Source: Rhodospirillaceae bacterium
GTDB taxonomy: Bacteria; Pseudomonadota; Alphaproteobacteria; Rhodospirillales; Rhodospirillaceae
Length of the DNA stretch: 64,000 nucleotides
Assembly (NCBI GenBank): GCA_028822445.1
Contig: JAPKDQ010000007.1
Coordinates: 62,001 to 126,000, forward strand
Direction of reading: 5' to 3'
The position numbers and the translations under genes were made by a program. The notes beneath the pieces were generated by a model. It searched no databases and had not been told where the DNA came from. It was given only the letters and a program-made list of their open reading frames with translations. This document shows, piece after piece, positions 28,584 through 37,049 of the stretch; positions within the stretch are counted from its first letter, which is position 1, and every line of letters starts with the position of its first letter.

Positions 28584-29186
28584 TTATTTTTAGCTCCTAG
28601 TTCTTTGATTTTTCAGGCCGATATTCTCAGTGGGAAACATTTTTCGACACTCATAGCGTCTTCGGATGGAAAATCCATCAAATTATTTCAAGACATCATC
28701 TGAGATCATCCGCCTGGCCGTGACGATGGACATTCGACCCCAGCTTTCTTTACGCCAGGCTGAATGCCTACCCCCTTCTTTTTGTCTCAACCGCACGGTC
28801 TTTTGCTTATTAACCAGGAACCTTCCCCCACTTATAATTGGAAGTTCCCTGGTACGCTTTATCGGAAATTCGCATGAGATTAGTTCGCCACTGACTGCTC
28901 ACACAGCCAACCAGACTTAGGGTTAGAGAGGCCTCTCTCCTCTCCACCATTGTCTAAAGAATTCAAACAGTATGCGCGACCGTTAGACATGTCGCACAGG
29001 TCTTTGGAGGTAGGACTGAAATGAGGATTCAGGAGATAGGTGAGGCATTAAACGCTAAAGAGGAATAGGGTTACTCAGGCTGGAGTGCTTGCCTGCATTA
29101 AGGCTGGTTTAGCTGACAATGCAAAGGTAATCTAACCTCCTGCATTTTGTCTTCACATGCCGCACTACTTAACTGGAAGCGCTTTC
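28584..29186. other. 600-base gap with the right repeat and a possible decayed tRNA
   Basis: No convincing protein gene is seen. Positions 28851-28909 resemble the middle and 3' part of tRNA-Gln (shared ggta..cgctt, attcgca, gttcg and agcca blocks in the same order), but they cannot fold into a working tRNA. The right repeat copy follows. The remainder shows nothing recognisable. Confidence 0.4.
28905..28970. repeat. right copy of the tRNA-linked direct repeat
   Basis: This copy pairs with 27771-27838. It contains the perfect 14-base palindrome agagaggcctctct (28925-28938). The two copies are separated by about 1.07 kb. Confidence 0.7.
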
Positions 29187-30008
29187 ATGACACGCCCGCA
29201 AACTGAAAACCTTAACGCGTTTGATATCGAGCCAAGCAGCTGGTCCGTCCCCGGATTAGCCGATGGCCTGGAGGTGCGCCGCTTGAATGAAGACCCGGAT
29301 ACGGGAGCGGTTTCAGCCGTGATTCACGTTCCCAAAGGGTGGGCGCGGCTAGAGTCTGCTGTGTGTGACGCGGACCAAGACCTGTTCCTGATGGAAGGCG
29401 CGCTGGAAGCCGGGGACGATCTCCTCCAATCAGGGGCCTTTAGCTTTTACCCACGCGGTGTGGTGCAACCGCCTTGGATAGCAAAAGAGGATTGCACGGC
29501 TTTTGTCATCTTTGATCATGCGCCTGCATACGCCGCCGCGACTTCCTCAGCCCCCGGTGCAAAGACAGATCAGGCCGTGCCGGCACTCGACACCTGGACT
29601 ATGGATTGGTTTGACCCCCTCGCCGCATCAAAACCGAGCGTCGCGTTTCATCCGGGAATCTTCGTGAAGATTTTACGAACCGACCCTGAGACTGGGACCG
29701 GCACCCATTTAGCTGGCTTGATGCCAGGGTGGTTTCAAGAAGGCATAGAGGTTCACCCGGTACGCGAGGAGAGCATCATCATTAGTGGCGATGTCAACAT
29801 CGCCACGGTTGATGGCAAGCCTGGATATACGTGCCGCGTGGGCGGCTATTATTCGCGGCCGCCGGGCATTCCCCACGGACCACTCTCAAGCAAAAACGGC
29901 AATGTAGGTCTAGTGCATACGGAAGGACTTTTAGGTATCGACTATCAGACCGATGATCATGCCGAAGATCTCATTCTAGATCATCTCCGCACATATCCCT
30001 GGAAGTAA
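29187..30008 (+). CDS. bicupin-type protein (cupin paralogue 1)
   Basis: A protein of about 273 residues predicted as two cupin-like halves. The second half has EVHPVREESIIISGDV (about 198) and RPPGIPHGP (about 234), a His/Glu...His set that could bind a metal; the first half is degenerate (DQDLFLMEGALEAGDD). The cupin proteins at 53118 and 53987 share the layout and the RPPG...HG motif. ATG 29187 is chosen because GGAAG lies 8 bases upstream. It converges with the methyltransferase of the 30-36 kb operon. Reaction unknown; a dioxygenase, isomerase or ligand-binding role is possible. Confidence 0.75.
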   Translation: MTRPQTENLNAFDIEPSSWSVPGLADGLEVRRLNEDPDTGAVSAVIHVPKGWARLESAVCDADQDLFLMEGALEAGDDLLQSGAFSFYPRGVVQPPWIAKEDCTAFVIFDHAPAYAAATSSAPGAKTDQAVPALDTWTMDWFDPLAASKPSVAFHPGIFVKILRTDPETGTGTHLAGLMPGWFQEGIEVHPVREESIIISGDVNIATVDGKPGYTCRVGGYYSRPPGIPHGPLSSKNGNVGLVHTEGLLGIDYQTDDHAEDLILDHLRTYPWK

Positions 30009-30175
30009 AACAGTAGCCTTCTTGATCGCGGCTATCGGGGATTTATCGAGGGTACCGTTTCTCAACTAAGGAATGGGCCGGCGCCCCAGTCAACGGCGCA
30101 AGCGCTTTTCCGCATCAAGACTTTTTGGAGTTCACAGCTAAGGCAATATTCGACTTTCTCAGCGCTTGAATAAGC

Positions 30176-31300
30176 CTATCTCGGCTTCTGTGCTGCGACA
30201 ATAAACCAATGCAGACTGCCATCCAGTTGCTGCACCTTCTCTTCCCAGACTCTGTCCTCCGGGAAGCCGGCGCTTACTAGCATCTCAGTGGGTTTATTGG
30301 TGGCATAGGAAGACCAGAACGGCTCATTGTTGTTGACCTGGTCCCAACCACGATGAAACTGCATCCATGCATCCAGTTCTGCATAGCGGATATTGACGTC
30401 AAGATGGATTGCGACCCCGCCCGGTCTTAGTAGTCGGAAGCTTTCACGCATCATGGCTTCCGTGGTCTTCTGCGAAAATTCGTGCATGGCATTGTGGGAA
30501 GCCACGATATCGAAACTCTCATCAGCGAACCCTGTAGCAGCCGCATCGCGCTGGTGAAAGTTCACGGCAGCGCCCAATGCTTCGGCACGCGCATGCGCGT
30601 AGCGCAAGATCGCGGGGCCAATGTCAATGCCATGGACCTCTGCAGCTGGGAAGGCCTGCGTATAGGGTACTGTTGATGACCCTGCCGAACAGCCGATATC
30701 GAGCACGGCCGTTGGGTTCATGTCCGGGAAGCGCTCCTTAAAAAACCGTATCGCCACCTCGCCCTTGCTCTCTTTAACCCCGACGCCGCGCCCTAGGGCG
30801 TAGAGATTACCGCCATACTCGTAGAACGCACCCGCTATCACGTCATCGGGGCCTGTATCGAGACAGTACCCCCCTGGCTGCAAGTGGATATCCACTTCCG
30901 CCATAGCACGTGGCGGTTCGAAATCAGGATTAAGCTCTAGCGAGCCACTCCTTCGACCCTCCTCGGTCAGCATCTTGTAGGTGCTACTCAACCTGCCGTG
31001 CTCTCTTTCAAGGGTATCGGCGACCGAAGACCACATCATCTCTTGACCGTTGCGTTGAACCCGGCTGTACATTTGATAGAGCGGTTCTTGACACATAACA
31101 GACTCGATCTCGCGGGCGCTTTCTGGCGGCCGCCCATGCTCGGAAATAAACCGTGGTTGGGCAGAGTTCTTATATACATCAGCATTCCGATTACGCATCC
31201 GGTCACGGGCGTAATCCTTGAGGGACAATGTAAATTGCTGCAAAGAGCGCTCGTCATGGTTCGGTCGAGCTAACATGTCATGCGTCAGGTTTCTTGCCAT
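30176..31300 (-). CDS. SAM-dependent methyltransferase with extended N-terminal domain (paralogue 2)
   Basis: A 374-residue protein: a helical N-terminal region of about 185 residues, with LELNPDFEPPRAMAEV and DIHLQPGGYCLD (about 120-150), then a class I SAM methyltransferase domain. SAM motifs are AVLDIGCSAGSST (about 197), HGIDIGPAILRYAHARA (about 218), FDIVASHNAMHE and FRLLRPGGVAIHLD. It is paralogue 2 of the three-member family in this window (others at 10329 and 56442). A GAGGTG ribosome site precedes the ATG. It is the last gene of a minus-strand run from 36469 and follows the FAD oxidase by 61 bases, so methylation may complete the pathway. Substrate unknown. Confidence 0.85.
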   Translation of the reverse strand: MARNLTHDMLARPNHDERSLQQFTLSLKDYARDRMRNRNADVYKNSAQPRFISEHGRPPESAREIESVMCQEPLYQMYSRVQRNGQEMMWSSVADTLEREHGRLSSTYKMLTEEGRRSGSLELNPDFEPPRAMAEVDIHLQPGGYCLDTGPDDVIAGAFYEYGGNLYALGRGVGVKESKGEVAIRFFKERFPDMNPTAVLDIGCSAGSSTVPYTQAFPAAEVHGIDIGPAILRYAHARAEALGAAVNFHQRDAAATGFADESFDIVASHNAMHEFSQKTTEAMMRESFRLLRPGGVAIHLDVNIRYAELDAWMQFHRGWDQVNNNEPFWSSYATNKPTEMLVSAGFPEDRVWEEKVQQLDGSLHWFIVAAQKPR

Positions 31301-31361
31301 ACCGTCACCTCAAAGAATGAAGGATAAATATAAATTAACGAATACCCGCAGGGCACAATCA

Positions 31362-32936
31362 TTATTGTGAAGGCACAAGACCGTCAAGTTTACCGGGATT
31401 AATTCTACCTTCCGGGTCTAGCGCGCCTTTGAGCACCGACAATAAATCTGCCGCCTCCGGACTAATGACGTTCCTGAAGTGATAGAAGTCGCCGATCTGA
31501 ACATGAATAGAACCAAGGTCCTGTAAAAAATTTCGCAATTCACAGCGCAACTCACGAACGTATTCTCTGACTTCCATGTTCGGTTTAAACTTAGAGAATT
31601 TTTCAGATTCCGAGGCAGAAATATTCTCTAAATGGAGAGGCTCAAGGCTGTCATTCCAGTATAAGCACGGTTCGCACAAGAAATAGTGTGGGCTAAAGTT
31701 GGTTATATACGAATTGTGGATCCCTAGTTTTTCCATTTTATCACGACGTTTTTCGAAGAACCCTTCAATCTCCCTCGCAACTTCTACAGCACGTCCAATA
31801 GGCCACAGGGAACTCGTTGCAACCCACCGCTCTCCGTCTTTTCCGAGAAACTTCCGGATAGAAAAACCGACGGCGTCGCGCGCCCTTGGAAGGATGGGTG
31901 GAAGTTCGCGCCCTAACTTCAAACATACTTTGCGCGCGCATTCCATGCCATCTTCAGCTGCCCGATCCGTCACACCATCTATCTTGAGATGCAACGACCA
32001 CTTAACACCTTTCAAGAAGTTTAAGCCGCCGCTGGCAAGCTTCGCAGCCGATCGTATCCCGGACGACAAAGTCATGCCCTCGCCTACAGTCGCTGCAACC
32101 GTTTTAATTGCATCTCCCAGCCCGACTTTCGAAATATTAGCCGTTTCATAGGGGTCCAACCCAGTGCGGCGGGTGATGAAATCCATAGGAGATAGTTCGA
32201 TCATCGCCTCAGCCATATCTTCATAGGATTCGAATGCAAATGAGCCATACGCGGCACCGTCAAGGCGCGATTTAATATGAATCGAAGCTGCTGTTTTTAT
32301 ACCGAATACACCGCTGTCGCCGGTAAATAACCCGGTCACATCGGGGCCGTAATTCCTTAAGAACGGCGTCGGGTGGGATTTTGAACTCCACGAACCCGTT
32401 CTCACGACTGAGCCATTAGGCAGCGCAACCTCAAGGCCGAGAACACCATGCATGCCCCCGGGAATATTTTGAGACATAGCACCCCCGACCGTTGAATGGC
32501 TGCCTGACAACGGCGCCGGAAAGTCAACAACCATGTTGAAAGGTTTGAGTGCGTCCGCAACATCTTTCCAAGTACACCCTGCTTCCGCGATAATGTATCG
32601 GTTAGTTACATCGACTTCTCTAATACGGTTGAGCCCGCCCATGTCTAGTAAAATACTATCTGGCTCGGTGGGCCCGTATGCATTGGTGTATGACATTCCA
32701 CCACCGCGAACATAAATGGGCCGACCATGCGACTTCGCGATGTCCAGTATACTAACAACCTCGTCTGTGTTTGTTGGGCTGACCATCGCAGACGGCTGTT
32801 CCAAGCCGTCCCAGGTAAATAGATCGGTACACATTTTCATCAGGACGTCAGAATTATCACTTACTGCGTTAGGCCCAAGGCTCTGCCTCAGGTCGTCCAG
32901 TAAATCTTCTTTGCCTCCAGTTGCAGGCTCTAACAT
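31362..32936 (-). CDS. VAO-family FAD-linked oxidase (paralogue A)
   Basis: A 524-residue flavoprotein of the vanillyl-alcohol oxidase / p-cresol methylhydroxylase family. The PCMH FAD-binding domain covers about residues 30-225: GRPIYVRGGGMSYTNAYG (about 73-90), DFPAPLSGSHSTVGGAMSQN (about 142) and FTGDSGVFGIKTAAS (about 207). A FAD-oxidase C-terminal domain ends in DPEGRINPGKL. The His that often links FAD covalently after GGG is Met here, so FAD is probably not bound at that site. There is no signal peptide. A paralogue lies at 49369. It follows the hydrolase gene by 125 bases, in an operon that includes cytochrome c; in p-cresol methylhydroxylase a small cytochrome c accepts the electrons, so a similar pairing is conceivable. 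Substrate unknown. Confidence 0.87.
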   Translation of the reverse strand: MLEPATGGKEDLLDDLRQSLGPNAVSDNSDVLMKMCTDLFTWDGLEQPSAMVSPTNTDEVVSILDIAKSHGRPIYVRGGGMSYTNAYGPTEPDSILLDMGGLNRIREVDVTNRYIIAEAGCTWKDVADALKPFNMVVDFPAPLSGSHSTVGGAMSQNIPGGMHGVLGLEVALPNGSVVRTGSWSSKSHPTPFLRNYGPDVTGLFTGDSGVFGIKTAASIHIKSRLDGAAYGSFAFESYEDMAEAMIELSPMDFITRRTGLDPYETANISKVGLGDAIKTVAATVGEGMTLSSGIRSAAKLASGGLNFLKGVKWSLHLKIDGVTDRAAEDGMECARKVCLKLGRELPPILPRARDAVGFSIRKFLGKDGERWVATSSLWPIGRAVEVAREIEGFFEKRRDKMEKLGIHNSYITNFSPHYFLCEPCLYWNDSLEPLHLENISASESEKFSKFKPNMEVREYVRELRCELRNFLQDLGSIHVQIGDFYHFRNVISPEAADLLSVLKGALDPEGRINPGKLDGLVPSQ

Positions 32937-33061
32937 CTATAAGTGGCCCATTGGCTTAGGGTGTATGAGGAATCACATGTGATTAGGAACGGCAGACCCC
33001 ACTCAACGACCCACGATTAAATCAATTGACTGCATTCAGTCAGAGTACAAAGGCATCTGTT

Positions 33062-33982
33062 CTATTTCTCGATCCCGTTAGAAAACTCTGCCGCAATTTT
33101 TGCCCACTTTTGGGGCTGAGCCATGAACTCGAGCAGGTTGCCATCTGAGAACTCAACGTATTTAAAATCGGGGCGCATTTTCGATACACGCACGTCGATG
33201 TAATGCACGCTATCCTCGGTGTCGGTCATAATCATTCCCGGGACATTAATCGCCATGAGATCGGGTTCCATGTCGTAATGAAAAGCTGCGTAATGGCCGA
33301 TGTCCGGGCCCTGAATGAACGACGTAATCGCCAGCCAGGTTTTTGCGTCGAGGATTTTCTGTTCTTCCGAACTCATCGGGAAATTCATAAAACGGGTGAG
33401 GTGTGAACCGTCCAACACCGGTGTGCGGGGGCGTCCCGTGCCCATGCGTGATTGGTAACCCGCCAGTTCCTCGGCGTTGAACAGCGCCGCGCCATGCAGA
33501 ATGACACCAACAACGCGGTCCGGATTATTGGCCGCGAAGGCAGCAGCAATTTGCGCACCTGTGTGGTGGCCAGCGACGAGCACCTTTTTAAGGTTTAGGT
33601 GGTCCAGCACATATACCAAGTTATTCCCATAATCTTGAATGGTCGGCTGCTGCTGCGGCCTGTCTGAATTACCGTATCCCGGTGTGTCGATCGTAATGGC
33701 ACGCACGCCGAGTTCTGCCAGCGCATTTTGCACTTCTGCAAATTGAATCATCGACATAGGAGACTGGTGTAGCAGAACGATAGGATGCTCGTAGTCGCGC
33801 GGGCCGATGTCACGGTAATGGACCTGACCCAAAGGAGATGCGGCATACCCCTTGCCACCGCTTAACACGCCCCAGCCTTGCCAGTCGTCGCTGGAGGTGC
33901 CGCGCATGACCTCGTCGGCGTGTGCCGGCATGACGGCGGTCATCAACGCGGCAAAACCAATAATGAACATTCGGGTAACCAT
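33062..33982 (-). CDS. secreted alpha/beta hydrolase-fold protein with GHHTG elbow (A)
   Basis: A 306-residue alpha/beta hydrolase-fold protein with a signal peptide (FIIGFAALMTAVMPAHADE). Fold landmarks are VLLHQSPMS (oxyanion region, about 69-77), IDTPGYGNSD (about 98-107) and the nucleophile elbow VAGHHTGAQIAAA (about 136-148). The residue in the nucleophile position is His140, not Ser, Asp or Cys. The C-terminal catalytic His position appears to be Asn (SDGNLLEF, about 282). The paralogue at 48495 shares the same GHHTG. A TAGGAG ribosome site precedes the ATG. It follows cytochrome c by 97 bases in the exported-protein operon. Hydrolase activity cannot be assumed; a lyase, carrier or other role is possible. 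Confidence 0.85.
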   Translation of the reverse strand: MVTRMFIIGFAALMTAVMPAHADEVMRGTSSDDWQGWGVLSGGKGYAASPLGQVHYRDIGPRDYEHPIVLLHQSPMSMIQFAEVQNALAELGVRAITIDTPGYGNSDRPQQQPTIQDYGNNLVYVLDHLNLKKVLVAGHHTGAQIAAAFAANNPDRVVGVILHGAALFNAEELAGYQSRMGTGRPRTPVLDGSHLTRFMNFPMSSEEQKILDAKTWLAITSFIQGPDIGHYAAFHYDMEPDLMAINVPGMIMTDTEDSVHYIDVRVSKMRPDFKYVEFSDGNLLEFMAQPQKWAKIAAEFSNGIEK

Positions 33983-34079
33983 GAGAGCAAACTCCTACAG
34001 CAGGGGATAATAAATGTAGTAGAATTCTAGTGAACGTGGAACCATTATGAACAACAAAACAACGAGTTAGGCCATCCCT

Positions 34080-34451
34080 TTATTTCTTATCCAGCGCGAG
34101 TGCCTTGAGAATATCAACGTCGTCAGCATCAGGCGACAATGGAACCGATTCAAGATAGGCGACTATATCTATAATCTCTTCATCGGAAAGCACTTCCACT
34201 GGATAGACAGGCATACGACCGGGACTAAACCGGATAAAGTTAGCGATCGCCTCTGGCGGTAACGTTTCGGGCGTGAGTGCTGTCCCGGCCTCGCTGCCTT
34301 TTCCATCAGTGCCGTGACATTCGTAACAGCCGACCCGCATAAAGGTCTTCAGTCCGCGCTCAACGGCGTTTGCATCCTCTTGAGCAGACACGCCGACCGC
34401 ACTAAACAAGATCCATAGGAGCAAGACGCCGGGGAAGTATTTTATGTTCAT
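34080..34451 (-). CDS. secreted class I cytochrome c
   Basis: A 123-residue protein with a signal peptide (VLLLWILFSAVGVSAQ) and one c-type haem site CYECH (about residues 42-46). The distal ligand candidate is Met in GRMPVYPVEVLSDEE (about 78), followed by the C-terminal helix EEIIDIVAYLES. It is a small periplasmic electron carrier. AGGAAA precedes the ATG, which lies 11 bases after the ThDP enzyme stop codon, so the two are almost certainly co-transcribed. It probably takes electrons from an exported partner, either the ThDP enzyme or the FAD oxidase of the same operon; the partner is inferred. Confidence 0.93.
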   Translation of the reverse strand: MNIKYFPGVLLLWILFSAVGVSAQEDANAVERGLKTFMRVGCYECHGTDGKGSEAGTALTPETLPPEAIANFIRFSPGRMPVYPVEVLSDEEIIDIVAYLESVPLSPDADDVDILKALALDKK

Positions 34452-34462
34452 GGTTAGTTTTC

Positions 34463-36469
34463 CTAACGCATCTGCGTGACGACATCGACCAACGCCGGAT
34501 AGCCGGATTTCACGACTTTGACTGCTTCAATAAGTGCGGGGCGCAGGTCATCTGGGTTTTCGATAGGACCAGCAGACCAAACGCCCATCCCTTCCGCCAA
34601 TTTCGCGTAATCGATATTAGGATCTTGAATGAGTGTGCCGATCGAGGCCCTCTCAACACCGCGCTTCCGACGATTGGCAGTTCCCTGCACCAGCATGCTC
34701 TCTTGAGCGTAGGCACGGTTATTATGCATGACCGTGAGTAACGGAATGCGATGGTGGGCCGCTGTCCAAAGCGCTCCGTTCGCATACATGAAATCACCGT
34801 CACATTGAATATTCACCGAGAAACGACCAAGCGCCTTATTGGCCAATGCCGCACCAACAGCCGCAGGTAATCCGTACCCAACGCCCCCGCCGGCTCCAAT
34901 ACCAAGGTAGCGGTAGTGTTCGTCGAAGTTCCAAAGCCGGTGGGGCCAAGAACTGATAAAGCGCTCCGATGCACCAACCGAGACCAACGCCCAGTCCTCA
35001 GCTTTGATTTGCTCGTAGATTTCCATAGACAAGCGTGCCGTGCTGACAGGGCTAGAGTTCCAGCCTCTGGCCGCCAGTTGACGAGACTCTTCAAACGAGT
35101 CCGCATGCATCTTACGGAAGGTCTTTTCTTTTTGGGCAAGCACCCGCCTACGGCTGCGGCTCATGGCCTCCTTAACCTCTTCAATTAAGGCCGGAAGCGT
35201 TGCTTCCGCATCGCCTGAAATAGAAATATCGACCGGCGCGTAACGCTGAAAGTCCTGGTAGTTAGACTTCATGTAAAGGTCGTTGACGCTAATGGTAACC
35301 AACTTGGTACCCTCTTTGACCCGCGGCTCACTGGTCATCTCTGCACGGTTGACAGAATTGACCTGCCCCCAGAAATCGGTCACCTCCATTCCAAGAACAA
35401 GATCAGCGCGGGAGATAAGACGTCCACTTTGGCGAGTTTGGTTGAGGTAGTGACTGGTTGGCATGTTTTGACGACTGGCGATATCAATCACTGGCACGTT
35501 CAAGAGTTCGGCAAGCTCGACCAGCAAACGCATACCCTCAGGGGTCCGCGCAAGACGGTCAACAATGATAACTGGTTCTTCCGCATCAACGAGAAGCTTT
35601 GCCGTTTTCCTTACCGCCCCGCGCTCTCCCTGTGGTGGTTCCGACGGGGTGTAACGGGGAATCTTGAGGCTCTCTGGGTCCTCCACCGCCGTTTCTTGGA
35701 GCGTGCTATCGACAGCGAGCACAATCGGTTCCATCGGTGGTGTCGTCGCAATCTTCCAACCGCGCACCATGGACTCAGCAAAGGCCTGCAGTGAGGCCGG
35801 CTGATCATCCCATTTCGTGAAGTCCCTCACCATAGCAGCTGGATCTTGAGCAGAATGGCGCCACGTGGTTCCACCCATGCGGTCAGAGGCATCAACGGTG
35901 TTCCCGAGTATGGCGATCAACGGCACACGGTCACACCAGGCATTGTACAGGTTCATTGCGGCGTGTTGGAGACCAACCGTCCCATGGCACATTATAGCGG
36001 CCGGCTTAAGCGCGGCTTTGTAATAGCCGTTCGCCATCGCTGCAGCGGACTCTTCGTGCATGCAGGTGATGAATTCCGGTTTTCTATTCCCACCATAGAC
36101 GGTGATCGACTCGTGCAATCCGAGAAAACTGGAGCCGGGATTTGAGAAAACGTAATCGAGATCAAGTGACTTCATGACATCGATCATAAAATCGGACCCG
36201 AAGTATTTGGCAGACTCTGTCTCAGTAGCTGCCGGCCCCTGATCCGATTGCACCTCAGAAACCTGCTCAGGCGTTGACGCCTCCATACTCATTTGCTCTA
36301 CGCTCGGCGGCGCAAGGCCTTGCGACACACCAGTCTCTGTGACTGTTCTATTTTGGGCTGCAGCCCCTTTTTCGCTCGGTAAAGTTGTTGCCGCGCCTGC
36401 AACAACTGCAGTTTTTATGAAATTCCTGCGGCCGACATTGGTTTTGTTTTTCTGTGGCGATGACGTCAT
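34463..36469 (-). CDS. Tat-exported thiamine-diphosphate-dependent enzyme
   Basis: A ThDP enzyme of the acetolactate synthase / benzoylformate decarboxylase superfamily, about 668 residues. Three domains are visible. The N-terminal PYR domain holds the catalytic Glu in CMHEESAAAMANGYYKA (about 135). A central TPP-enzyme domain follows (about 285-430). The C-terminal PP domain has the ThDP motif CDGDFMYANG...MHNN (about 560-587). The usual GDG is CDG here. At the N-terminus NVGRRNFIKTAVVAGAA is a twin-arginine signal, so the folded, cofactor-loaded enzyme would be exported. ATG 36469 is chosen for its strong GGGGGAGG site. It is the first gene of the 36.5-30.2 kb operon. Family annotations exist for Tat-tagged ThDP proteins; the reaction is unknown. 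Confidence 0.9.
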   Translation of the reverse strand: MTSSPQKNKTNVGRRNFIKTAVVAGAATTLPSEKGAAAQNRTVTETGVSQGLAPPSVEQMSMEASTPEQVSEVQSDQGPAATETESAKYFGSDFMIDVMKSLDLDYVFSNPGSSFLGLHESITVYGGNRKPEFITCMHEESAAAMANGYYKAALKPAAIMCHGTVGLQHAAMNLYNAWCDRVPLIAILGNTVDASDRMGGTTWRHSAQDPAAMVRDFTKWDDQPASLQAFAESMVRGWKIATTPPMEPIVLAVDSTLQETAVEDPESLKIPRYTPSEPPQGERGAVRKTAKLLVDAEEPVIIVDRLARTPEGMRLLVELAELLNVPVIDIASRQNMPTSHYLNQTRQSGRLISRADLVLGMEVTDFWGQVNSVNRAEMTSEPRVKEGTKLVTISVNDLYMKSNYQDFQRYAPVDISISGDAEATLPALIEEVKEAMSRSRRRVLAQKEKTFRKMHADSFEESRQLAARGWNSSPVSTARLSMEIYEQIKAEDWALVSVGASERFISSWPHRLWNFDEHYRYLGIGAGGGVGYGLPAAVGAALANKALGRFSVNIQCDGDFMYANGALWTAAHHRIPLLTVMHNNRAYAQESMLVQGTANRRKRGVERASIGTLIQDPNIDYAKLAEGMGVWSAGPIENPDDLRPALIEAVKVVKSGYPALVDVVTQMR

Positions 36470-37049
36470 GAAACCTCCCCCTGTCACCCGCCGAAAACGA
36501 TGGGCTCAGTTGTGAACCAGCTGTCTATCGTGAAACCATCGTGCCATACGGAAGCGTGCTCTGGTGTAGCCATTTTTGACGCTCTCGCTGGTCGGACAAA
36601 CGGCGGGGCTCAGCCCGCCACCGCCCAGCCTCCAGGCAATATCAGAAAGCGGCAGCTTAATTCTGGAGAGCCCGGCCCATTTCTAAGACCCCTCTCGGTA
36701 ACCTGTAGGCCCTCTACACAAGTAGCGTGCGAGAATATTCGCCCATATTCTTTAAGCTTTTTAGGCCCGGATCCATCGACACCTGACATGCCATCAAGTG
36801 CGGTGAAACACGGCCCTAGGCGGAGCCTCTTAAGCTGCGGTAGGGAGAAGATATCGCCGGAACAACCCGGCTAATCGATCTTATTTTCTCGGGCCTATGC
36901 TGTGAACGAATTATACTGCCCACACCATAAGAGAAGGACGAATCTCTTACCAGAAGTGGGTGCCCACATTCACTGAATTCGAGGCCGCCGTATTTTTGAA
37001 CATTTATGCTGCATCACAGCCAAGAAAATAGTTTCTGGCGAGAGGCAGC
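36470..37049. other. 580-base intergenic stretch with stem-loops
   Basis: No convincing gene. Two inverted repeats are seen: agaatat/atattct (36732-36751) and a larger nested one at 36919-36960, where cccac...gtggg encloses taagaga/tctctta. The larger one lies about 90 bases downstream of the substrate-binding-protein stop (minus strand) and may act as its terminator, though no strong T-run follows. The ThDP operon promoter should also lie here, but no confident -35/-10 pair was read. Confidence 0.4.

Noticed and set aside
28666-28920. 84-codon plus-strand frame
   Set aside because: Composition is not protein-like, and it overlaps the decayed tRNA and the repeat.
36500-36874. 124-codon plus-strand frame upstream of the ThDP operon
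   Set aside because: Low-complexity composition, no ribosome site and no recognisable motif; probably part of an untranslated gap.
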